Below are positions 9,383 through 17,274 of a DNA stretch of 64,000 nt, in pieces. Origin of the DNA: Epithemia pelagica (Eukaryota > Bacillariophyta > Bacillariophyceae > Surirellales > Surirellaceae); NCBI GenBank assembly GCA_946965045.2, contig OX337236.1, positions 1,054,001-1,118,000 on the forward strand. Direction: 5' to 3'. Position 1 is the first letter of the stretch. Each line of letters begins with the position of its first letter. A program made the position numbers and the translations under genes. Under the pieces are notes generated by a model. That model had not been told where the DNA came from. It did no database searches and worked only from the letters and a program-made list of their open reading frames with translations.

Positions 9383-10989
9383 TGCAAGACTTGATGGGGG
9401 AGATTCAGAGAATTGACGACTCGGTCCCTTTTGCCCCAGGCCTCCCGTTAGCTGTCGACGTCGACGCCCGTCCACAAGGTTACCATGATGTGTATATTGA
9501 CGATATGATACAGTTGTTCTTAGACTGCCAAGAACACCTCCGTCGGGCACCCGGAATTGTCCCACTGGTTCTCCATATGCTTGTCCGTCCCGCTGCACCA
9601 GACGAACCAATCGACAGGAACGACATCCTCGCAGAAGACAAAATGAAAGCGGAAGGCGCTCCCTCCGAAGAGATGCGAGTATTGGGTTGGTTGATTGACA
9701 CGAGGAGAATGTTGATTCGTCTGCCTTACGACAAATACACTTGCTGGTCTCGAGAAATCCGCGAATGGCTCCAACCGAGACGCACATATATCACGTTCCG
9801 AGATCTCGAAAGTTTACTCGGGAAGATGATCCACGGATGCAAGTGCATTCCTCTCGCCCTGTTCTATACAAAGCGGGCCCAAGAATACCGTGAGCACCTC
9901 ATCAAGAAGCACAGGGACAAGATGAAGCAGAAGAAAAATGCCGCGAAGTCTCAGCCACCGAACGGCAAGGACCGTCCGAAGCCCTGGTTCCGCTTCAAGA
10001 TCCCACCGAGCCTCATCCCAGATCTTAGAATATGGCTCAAACTCTTGGACAAAGCATACGCAGGCGTCAGCCTGAACCTTCTGACATGCCGGCAACCAAC
10101 GAACGTGGTGATTGCGGATTCTTGCCCATACGGCATGGGGGGTTTCTCAATTCGGACCGGCAAAGCCTGGCACACCCCGCTGGATCCAGCCATCTATGCC
10201 ATGGCAGCGCACCCCGAGGATATGATGAAAGCGGAGTTCGGCGAAGAGCCCGACTTGAAACTATCGAACAACCTCTTCGAGTTTATTTGCCAAGTGGTGA
10301 CAATTTGGGTAGATTGTTTGGATGGCGTGGTTGACAGCACATCCTCAGTTTTGGGTCTCTCCGACAACAGCTCAGCAACCGGGTGGATGTTCAAGTCATC
10401 CTTTGGCTCAAATAAGCCAAACCACCAGCGGGTTTCGGAAAAACTCACCGAGCTTGTCCTCCAACATGACTTTCAACTCCATCCCGAACATATACTGGGG
10501 AGGATCAATCACGTGACCGATACCCTGTCACGGACGTTTGATTGTTGTGATGCAGACCTAACACAGCAGATTCATTCTTCTTACCCTTCACAGATTCCGA
10601 AGAACTTCCGAATTTGCCCCCTGCCAGACGAAGTGCGATCATGGGTCTCATCGGTCGCGCCGCAGCTGCACGAGTTTTCTTTGGACGCGTCGAATTGTCC
10701 CACCAGGCCATCGACCGCACCTGGAAACGATGGCTCATCCACCTCAAGTTGTTCCGACTCGAATCCGACCCCTTTCTGGACGGCATCACGGCCGTTCGAA
10801 CGAGATCACAAATCATCGGAACTTTCCTTCAACGACTCAGAGACGGCGCTTTCAGCCGCGGGGTTACAGGGCCTCTTCGTGCAACAACTATCGAAAAGGC
10901 CCTTTGCGACGTGGTATCAAAATTCCGGTATCACGACCGGCCAAGCCCCTGCCACGTCCTGGGGTGCAACAAGTACCACCCACTCATAG
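9383..10989 (+). pseudogene. DIRS-like RT (3' part) and RNase H (interrupted gene)
   Basis: This continues the RT frame broken at 993. Soon after the junction comes DVYIDDMIQ, the YxDD catalytic box of RT. Further on, NVVIADSCPYGMGG and LSDNSSATGW carry likely RNase H Asp residues, and HILGRINHVTDTLSR matches the C-terminal RNase H signature of DIRS and Ngaro elements. The last 130 codons are Ser/Thr/Pro-rich and overlap the recombinase ORF in another frame. No stop occurs in the piece before 10989. It is cut off from its start only by the copia insert, so it is a broken but otherwise undegraded gene. Confidence 0.8.
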
Positions 10990-11876
10990 AGTCCTTAAAA
11001 AAAGCATGGGCGCAGATTGATCCCGAAGAGAAACGACAAAAGGCAATTACTCCGCGCCATCTCCGTTTCATGTGGGAATACGCCACAAAAGTTCACGGAG
11101 AGATCAACCTTTCGACTTTCGAGGCATGCGTTGCAGATCTCGCATGCGCCGGAAACATACGCTTCAAACGGAACGACGAGTTGAGATCGGAGATCCACCC
11201 AACCCACCCTGACTTCGTCAATCAAGCATTCTTCGTGTCGATTACCTTCACACAACAAAAGTCCGACGCGAAATTCGAAACTCGCACCCAAAGCAAAACA
11301 GCCGACCCAATCCTGTGCCCAGTTCGACTCTGGGGACGCATAATCCGTCGCATACTCCACTATATGCCAGACGCACCCCCAACAACGCCGGTGAATTGTT
11401 GGTTCGACCCCAATCAACTATCCACAACAACAAAACCCAAGCCACGGTTCATTTGCGCCGAGGACACCATCCGTATTCTTCGATCCTCGTGCACGTCCGG
11501 CGGAGGCCACGCCATGTTCGGATACCGCCCAGCCGAAATCGGCACCCATTCTCTCCGATCGGGCACCGCAATGGCCCTCTTCCTTGCGCAAACATCAGTT
11601 CTCAAGATCATGATCTTGGGCAGATGGTCGTCAGCGGCATTCTTGCGGTACATTCGACCTCAGGTCATGGAGTGGACGGTGGGTATGTCCACTGCCATGC
11701 TAACGAACCCCGACTTCCGTCACGTCGACCCAGCGAACAAGACGACAATGCAACAAGGAGATGTTGATGCAATCCAATCAAACCTTGAATCGGCAATCGA
11801 ATCACCCGAAGAGATCACATTCAATGGCTCCGTTGCATTCGGAACCTTCACGTCTCAGCTGAACTTGGAGTTTTGA
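10641..11876 (+). CDS. Tyrosine recombinase of the DIRS-like element (411 aa)
   Basis: The product cuts and joins DNA during element integration. Catalytic blocks of the family are visible: an Arg region (AGNIRFKRNDEL), the H-x-x-R box (GTHSLRSGTAM), and the C-terminal block ILGRWSSAAFLRYIRPQV, with Trp replacing the second His and a Tyr nucleophile. The N-terminal part (about residues 20-110) should be the SAM-like DNA-binding domain, with a small C-x4-C-x4-H patch near residue 105. I chose the ATG at 10641; the frame opens slightly upstream. It overlaps the RT-RNase H ORF by about 350 bp in the -1 frame, so expression may need frameshifting or internal initiation. The ORF is intact even though the RT is broken. 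Confidence 0.85.
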   Translation: MGLIGRAAAARVFFGRVELSHQAIDRTWKRWLIHLKLFRLESDPFLDGITAVRTRSQIIGTFLQRLRDGAFSRGVTGPLRATTIEKALCDVVSKFRYHDRPSPCHVLGCNKYHPLIESLKKAWAQIDPEEKRQKAITPRHLRFMWEYATKVHGEINLSTFEACVADLACAGNIRFKRNDELRSEIHPTHPDFVNQAFFVSITFTQQKSDAKFETRTQSKTADPILCPVRLWGRIIRRILHYMPDAPPTTPVNCWFDPNQLSTTTKPKPRFICAEDTIRILRSSCTSGGGHAMFGYRPAEIGTHSLRSGTAMALFLAQTSVLKIMILGRWSSAAFLRYIRPQVMEWTVGMSTAMLTNPDFRHVDPANKTTMQQGDVDAIQSNLESAIESPEEITFNGSVAFGTFTSQLNLEF

Positions 11877-12354
11877 CACCAAGAAGATTCAATCATTCGA
11901 CTGGTCCGAACGCGTGTGTTCTTCAATGGCGGTGGGAGCCAATCTTGGTTCCTTCTGGGCCTTCGGCAAATGAGTGACTACTCCCTAGCTCCTGTCTCTC
12001 TAGCTACATGTGATGACCTTGCGACACAGACCGCTCCAACACTGCAGGATGTGTTCGCTGGGTCTATCCCCGCGAGAAGATGAACTGTTGTATCTATGTC
12101 CGTTGTACGTTGAGCATATGCATGCGCGCGAGTAAACACACGGGACCTTTCGGAGCAATTCCGACTTCCCCAAGTCCACCGTCTGTCCGTAGACGCTGAT
12201 CGCACATTCCAAATTCCCAGCAAACAGCACGGCATTTGGATTTGTGCTTGGTTGCTTGGTACCTTGTGTTGCAAATCGTACAAGCAACTCTATCGTTACA
12301 GCATTGCATTGTAACGAAGTTAAAAGCATTTGTCTGTCACTACGTCAAGCAAAA
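11877..12354. other. Intergenic: tail of DIRS-like element and DPY30 promoter
   Basis: I see no gene here. The left part probably includes the untranslated end of the DIRS-like element, but no terminal repeat was found. The right part must contain the promoter and 5' leader of the DPY30-like gene. Confidence 0.5.
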
Positions 12355-12585
12355 ATGGATCACCATCAACAACAGCAACAACACCAACGGCAGCAGCAGC
12401 AACAACAACAGGTGGTGTACAATCAGGCGGTTCATCATCATGGTGGCCCATCGTTGCAACAGCAGCTGATGAATCAACAGCAGCCACCGCCGCAACAACA
12501 GCCACACCAGCCGCCTCGACAACCACCTACCATGGCACAAGCTCCTCCTCCACAGCAGAGCATGGCACCACAGCAACCTCCTCCA

Positions 12586-12617
<32 letters not shown>

Positions 12618-12950
12618 TCAGATGCACGGTGGTGATCCCAATATGCATCGGTTGCCTATTCGAGCATATTTGGATCAGACGGTTGTTCCCATTTTGCTGG
12701 ATGGTAAGTCTGACTTGAACAAACGTACATTGTACTTCATGACTGGCGAAAATGGTTCTCATTCTCAGTTCTCACGCTTCCTCGTCCTGTCATTTGCTTC
12801 ATTTTCACTTCCCGGTTGATTCGTACAGGTATGTCGGAGCTTGTCAAGGAGCGTCCTCCAAATCCCGTGGAATGGTTGGCGAGCTATCTGTTGGCCAACG
12901 ATCCACAGAAAAAGACGGGTGCCGCAGCAGCGGCGCCAGGGAGGGGATAA
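12355..12950 (+). CDS. DPY30-like subunit of the COMPASS histone methyltransferase complex
   Basis: CDS join(12355..12703,12829..12950), 156 aa. The second half is a clear Dpy-30 motif: LPIRAYLDQTVVPILLDG in exon 1 continues as MSELVKERPPNPVEWLASYLL in exon 2. This short helical pair forms the dimerisation module that binds ASH2L/Bre2 in COMPASS-type H3K4 methyltransferases, so the protein should be nuclear. The 125-bp intron has GTAAGT and a TACAG acceptor and splits the motif; joining restores it exactly. The N-terminal 95 residues are almost only Gln, Pro and His, encoded by CAG/CAA runs prone to slippage. That extension is absent from animal DPY30 (about 99 aa in total). The start at 12355 follows AAAA and precedes MDHHQQ. 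Confidence 0.92.
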
Positions 12951-13144
12951 GCATTGCGAATCGAAATGAGCCTTAATACAAAGGTCAAGAAATCTCTGGG
13001 TAATTGTTGTAATTTCGGGAATCATTGCCAAATGAAAAACGTGCCTTTGAAGAGTCATGAAGCAATAAACAACACCAAAAAAGAGTCTTCTAGCATGCCA
13101 TATTTATTTTATTCTAGATGAAACAGCAAATAAAGTACTCCTAC

Positions 13145-13247
13145 GAAACTCATTCTGGGGTTCTATCTCACTTACATTGAGTTCTATCCAGCATCCACAT
13201 GAAGCTCATTCTGAGATTCTATCTCACTTGCATTGGGTTCTATCCAG
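13145..13247. repeat. Tandem duplication of a 47-bp unit, 56-bp period
   Basis: The stretch GAAACTCATTCTGGGGTTCT and the bases that follow at 13145-13191 recur at 13201-13247 with a few substitutions. The unit lies between the DPY30 3' end and the next gene. It is probably a local duplication without known role. Confidence 0.75.
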
Positions 13248-13286
13248 ATGACGAACGGAAGAATAAATGCTTTTGTGTATCGTTGC

Positions 13287-13784
13287 TCACCCGAGATGAT
13301 AACGATAAATCCCAGCCACTACCCACGCAAAGGAAATACCTCCAAAGACAAGGGAATTCCGTGGTGGAAGGCGTCTTGCGAGATTCCAGAATCCATTTGG
13401 TGTATTCCCTATCGACTTATTCTGGTTTACCTGTGCCACAACAAACTCCTCATGCGCCAGGTGTCCAAAATATAAAGCCAACCCACTACAAGTGATCACA
13501 CCAGCCCACAAACATGACGGACACGAATGGGGAGTTTCTTCAAGCCTTTGTTGCTTCACATTTATTTCTTGTTCCGTGAGATATTGTCGCGGAAGATGTT
13601 GCTGTGAAGAGATTGGACGAGTGGCCGTTCCATGTTGTAAAGATGAAAGGTTCTTATTGATGCTCCGAGTGTCGAAATCACTACTTTTCAGATTATTTTC
13701 CGTAAGTATTTTGTGTTCGATATTGATGCTACCTTGAGGATGCGTGGATGAAATTTGATCGGTCGTGGACGGTTCCAGTGCCAT
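13287..13784 (-). CDS. Small two-pass membrane protein, DUF4536/DMAC1-like (165 aa)
   Basis: The C-terminal 75 residues hold CPSC followed at once by a hydrophobic span (CLWAGVITCSGLALYFGHL) and a second span (SLVFGGISFAWVVAGIYRY) after a basic RRLPPRNS turn. That CxxC plus two-helix layout resembles DUF4536 proteins such as DMAC1/TMEM261, which assist complex I membrane-arm assembly in mitochondria. The N-terminal 90 residues are polar and unremarkable. I chose the ATG at 13784: the frame opens further to 13916, but that would overlap the start of the divergent CCDC130-like gene, and MALEPS gives a clean 130-bp shared promoter. The family assignment is tentative. Confidence 0.6.
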   Translation of the reverse strand: MALEPSTTDQISSTHPQGSINIEHKILTENNLKSSDFDTRSINKNLSSLQHGTATRPISSQQHLPRQYLTEQEINVKQQRLEETPHSCPSCLWAGVITCSGLALYFGHLAHEEFVVAQVNQNKSIGNTPNGFWNLARRLPPRNSLVFGGISFAWVVAGIYRYHLG

Positions 13785-13914
13785 TGTCGTCGTCTGAAGA
13801 TATGGAAAGATATCTACAAAAAAGCCGCTCGTAGGTGACGTCATAAAGATGAACCATAATCTTACCGGGACTTGCGATTTTTTCAAGAAAAAACCGACGA
13901 CATGTTCCTGAACC

Positions 13915-15051
13915 ATGAGTTCTCTGGCGGCTACGCAAGCCGACGGATACTATCTGCCACCTGAATATTACGATTCTGGGGCGTACAAGAAGGAAGGCAA
14001 GAATGAGTGGTACAAGAAGAACCACCAGAATCACAAGTGTCACAAGAATCAACCACAATCAACACCTCAAGTTGTGGTACGATTCGAATTGGTGGATGCT
14101 TGTGTCTGTGAAAGTTGTGGAACTCGGATCGGGAAAGGAACTCGATTCAATGCGTCCAAAGAACGGGTAGGAAGTTATCTCGGCAATGACCAATGTCCCA
14201 TTTATCAATTTAACACGAAATGTCGTATCTGTGGCCATTCCTTTGTCATTCGCACCGATCCTGCCAGTCGAGGCTTCGCGTATGGACCAGGGATTCGACA
14301 GCAACAACGACAGTGGGATGCCCATGATGTGCATGGACTCGTCTCAAGGAAAGGACATTATCACGAGGATGACGAAGAAGGTGAAGAAGAGGAAGAAGAA
14401 CACGTGTTGGCTCAGTTGGAGGCCAAAGCTGTATCTCATTCCTCTCAATCCCCCCACAAACAACAAAGAATGACTGATTTGGACCAATTGAAAGCGCTCC
14501 AGAAACAGAATAAATTGGTCTACTTTGATGACGGATTACAGAATGCGAAATTACGTCACGTCTTTAGAGCAAAGCGCAGAGAACGGCAGCGACAGGCACA
14601 AGTGGTTGCATCGATGGGATGGAAAAGTAACTTGGCGCTTTTACCTGACTCGGTTGAGGACACGTGTCAGGCAGCACATCAAACTTTTGGACCTTCTGCG
14701 CACGAAAAACAGCACATGAAATGGAGACGACTCCATGAATCTTCCATCTTTGCGGCCACGAAACAAAGGAAACGTCCTCATCCGACAACGATAGCCCCGG
14801 AACCCACTTCTTCCTCCATGGTACCTTGTCAGCCCGTGAAAGTCGAACCACTTACATCTTCAGAGAAATCTCCCATTGTCAAGACAGAGCAAAGAAAAAG
14901 GAGAAACATTTCATTATGGAACTTGACCAAACAGGAAAGGTCTACATTACAGATTCAAAATGACACTCATGATAACCCGCCGGCACAATCAATAAGTGTC
15001 CTCTCATCAATGTTGGACGGCTACGAGAGCTCTTCAGAGGAGGAAAGCTAG
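13915..15051 (+). CDS. CCDC130/Yju2 (Saf4-CWC16) family splicing factor, 378 aa
   Basis: The N-terminal 150 residues match the CWC16 family: DGYYLPPEYYD, then VVRFELVDACVCESCGTRIGKG and RFNASKERVGSY, then FNTKCRICGHSFVIRTDPAS. The two CxxC pairs (CESC, CRIC) form the zinc-binding core. Family members act with the spliceosome at the catalytic steps; Yju2 is a step-one factor and Saf4/CCDC130 is its paralogue. The opening MSSLAATQADGYY is closer to the CCDC130 type than to CCDC94/Yju2. A Glu/Asp run near residues 150-162 and a basic, Ser-rich tail ending in an acidic YESSSEEES follow. No intron is needed. The gene is divergent from the membrane protein at 13784. Confidence 0.88.
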   Translation: MSSLAATQADGYYLPPEYYDSGAYKKEGKNEWYKKNHQNHKCHKNQPQSTPQVVVRFELVDACVCESCGTRIGKGTRFNASKERVGSYLGNDQCPIYQFNTKCRICGHSFVIRTDPASRGFAYGPGIRQQQRQWDAHDVHGLVSRKGHYHEDDEEGEEEEEEHVLAQLEAKAVSHSSQSPHKQQRMTDLDQLKALQKQNKLVYFDDGLQNAKLRHVFRAKRRERQRQAQVVASMGWKSNLALLPDSVEDTCQAAHQTFGPSAHEKQHMKWRRLHESSIFAATKQRKRPHPTTIAPEPTSSSMVPCQPVKVEPLTSSEKSPIVKTEQRKRRNISLWNLTKQERSTLQIQNDTHDNPPAQSISVLSSMLDGYESSSEEES

Positions 15052-15570
15052 AGGTGACATCTACGAGGTCTTTACAAGACGTCTTCCCATTGCTCGGCAT
15101 ACTGTCCGCAATGTGGAAGCCTTGAAAGTGAAAGGAGACCAAGCAAAAGTCATCACACAAAACTTGATAAACATGGCGAAATTTCGACCGTGAGTTTTCT
15201 GCATGGATTGTCACGGTAGAAAGGTTCAGCATCACCTCTGTTGCCGACTATTCCTTGGTGTGAAACTTGTGCATGAGCTAGTTGTTACACGCTCATCTCT
15301 CGAGGTGAAGGTGTCTCAAAAAGCCAAGAAATCGCCGCTCCGAAAGTTCAGGGTTAAACCTGCAACACGTAGTGGTGAAGAGGTTGAGAGCAACTTGACA
15401 TTCAACGTTCTCCAATCCATGGTATACGACTTCACATGCTTCACGAGGAGCCACTCTCTGTAGATTGGCTACAAGAACATTTTTTCCTTTACGTCTCGTA
15501 GTTATTGTAGAGGTGGGGAGTCACAATGTAAAATGGATGAACTGTATAAGGGCGCTTTGAGGAATCGGCC
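15052..15570. other. Intergenic, convergent gene ends
   Basis: These 519 bp separate the 3' ends of the CCDC130-like gene and the methyltransferase gene. The only open frame (15203-15463) shows no recognisable feature and I do not call it. I see nothing else. Confidence 0.6.
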
Positions 15571-16755
15571 TCAAAATGACATGTCCAATTCTTTCTCGTC
15601 TTGGCTTGTGGCCACATGGTCCAACGAAGTGAATAGGGGCGGCGACAAAGATGACGAGTTGCAAGTGGAATGAACCAATGCGGCGATAGGAACCATGGTG
15701 CTTGTCATGGCCGTTGGTATTGAGTTGGTTGAGGAAGCGCCAGGAACGACATGCATTTCCTGCCAGTCGTATATGCGTAAATTATAGAGGAGCATATGCG
15801 TTGTACCTTCCCACGGACCTTCGTGCTTATCCGTCAGTTGATTGTAGCAGCCGTTGACAATGTTATGATACAAATCCCATTGCGATTGACGATTGGCTTG
15901 TCCAACAATAATACATGTACTGCCACCACCCTGTTCATTACCCACATATTGAAGGTCGTTTTCCCTATCCTTGTGGGATAAAAGAGAGGAGGACTGCTTC
16001 CGAAATTGTTGCATGGCATCCATCAAGGGTCGAATCAGATAAAAGTAGTAGGCAAGATCAGTGCCCAGAATCACATGGAAGACATGTCGCAAGTCTCCGT
16101 GCAACTTTTCATTATGGGAATCTCTCCAGTCTAGCTGTCGACTCAGTATCTGCGTCGTGGAATTCTCTGTCTCATCAAAGGTTTTCGTCTGTTGTACAAT
16201 GTCATTGTCGTTGTCGGTCAAGTCGACACGATGAGCCATGCCTTGAGAGGCCAAGAGGCGTCCTGGCAATCCCAAACCAGCGCCCAGTTCCAACACGTTT
16301 TTGCCTTGAACCATGTTTTGCAGTGTTTTTGTTTGAGTCAAAATAGCTGCCGCGAGTGCACTCGGCCACAAGGTTGCACCCAATGGTGTCTCGTCCTGCA
16401 GAAACGGCAAGTTCAACGACTGTACTACTTCCTGCGACTCACCGCTGCTCTCACTGTCCACCGCTTTGAGGTTGTCACTCGCCGACACTTCAATCCCAAC
16501 GCGAATGTCATACCTTCTTTGGTCCTCATCTCGCACCTCTTGAATCCATCCAATACGTAGGGTTTCGTTCTTGGTGGTAGTCCGTAGCTGTTGTTGTTGC
16601 GTCACCAATGACGGACTCCAAGGTTCCAGCACACAGGTTCGGACCTGGAGACTGTCGACGACGGGAATCCACCAAGTATAGATGGCTACGATACGAGCCA
16701 TTACCGGGACCCACTGGAGGAGGTTTTGGTCGGTTGGTATTCGTTTGGATTTCAT
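15571..16755 (-). CDS. METTL21-like (family 16) protein methyltransferase, 394 aa
   Basis: This is a seven-beta-strand SAM-dependent methyltransferase. Motif I is VLELGAGLGLPG near residues 154-165, preceded by GATLWPSALAAA, which is typical of Methyltransf_16 lysine methyltransferases. The acidic VDLTDND follows, and GTDLAYYF supplies the D-x-x-Y motif that marks METTL20/21-type enzymes. These methylate Lys on proteins such as chaperones or elongation factors; the substrate here is unknown. An early hydrophobic stretch (MARIVAIYTWWIPVVDSL) might be a weak signal. The frame stays open to 17544, but that extension runs antisense through the HMGS gene. The ATG at 16755 (MKSKRIP) is therefore preferred. 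About 100 C-terminal residues lie beyond the usual fold. Confidence 0.85.
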   Translation of the reverse strand: MKSKRIPTDQNLLQWVPVMARIVAIYTWWIPVVDSLQVRTCVLEPWSPSLVTQQQQLRTTTKNETLRIGWIQEVRDEDQRRYDIRVGIEVSASDNLKAVDSESSGESQEVVQSLNLPFLQDETPLGATLWPSALAAAILTQTKTLQNMVQGKNVLELGAGLGLPGRLLASQGMAHRVDLTDNDNDIVQQTKTFDETENSTTQILSRQLDWRDSHNEKLHGDLRHVFHVILGTDLAYYFYLIRPLMDAMQQFRKQSSSLLSHKDRENDLQYVGNEQGGGSTCIIVGQANRQSQWDLYHNIVNGCYNQLTDKHEGPWEGTTHMLLYNLRIYDWQEMHVVPGASSTNSIPTAMTSTMVPIAALVHSTCNSSSLSPPLFTSLDHVATSQDEKELDMSF

Positions 16756-17274
16756 CGTGGCGTTTGAAAGAAAAGCAATGAGAAAAATTGTGGACTCATT
16801 CAAGAGTGGACAGGCACCACAACAAAAATTTGCGGAAGCCACAAAATAGTCTGTGGGTGTGGGGGCAGACTCGCCCCGCGCGCCATTATGTAATCCGCGA
16901 CCTCTCCGTCTCAGTCGCATTCCCCCAAGGGTGATGCCACCACGACCACGTCGCACGCGTCCAAGCCAAAGAAAGTCGCACCCAGTCGCGTATTGATGTC
17001 GTTCAGCTGTCGTCCACGCCACGCCAGCAACACCAGCAGTCAAAAACTTGGCTTGGGGACGAGTGCGACACGCACACACACAAAACCACGACGACGAATC
17101 GACCAAGAAGAAGCCAAACCTTGCACATCCGGGATTTTGTTCTTCCTGTTTGATTCTTGATACTTGCGAGAGTGACAGCAACGATCCAAGATCCAAACAG
17201 ATTCTTGGCAGTGGCATCAAGAATTGCAGCTTCTCTGTTTTGATGGTGAGAACCGGCTCATTTGAAACTAAGCC
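16756..17274. promoter_or_regulatory. Divergent promoter region: methyltransferase and HMGS fusion
   Basis: This 519-bp stretch separates two divergently transcribed starts. It includes GC-rich motifs around 16870-17000 and an ACACACACAC run near 17070. No TATA box was convincingly identified. Confidence 0.5.

Larger units (their letters stand above)
1..11879 (+). mobile_element. DIRS-like tyrosine-recombinase retroelement, split by a copia insertion
   Basis: The left end lies outside the window: the first frame is open back to base 3. Reading right, and skipping the copia insert at 994-9377, the order is reverse transcriptase, RNase H, then a tyrosine recombinase in an overlapping frame. 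That order and the overlapping ORFs are typical of DIRS-type retroelements, which integrate with a tyrosine recombinase instead of a DDE integrase. No terminal inverted repeats could be identified, and the right boundary after the recombinase stop at 11876 is a guess. No methyltransferase domain, present in some DIRS elements, is visible. The assignment to DIRS rather than a related YR clade is an inference from domain order. Confidence 0.75.
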
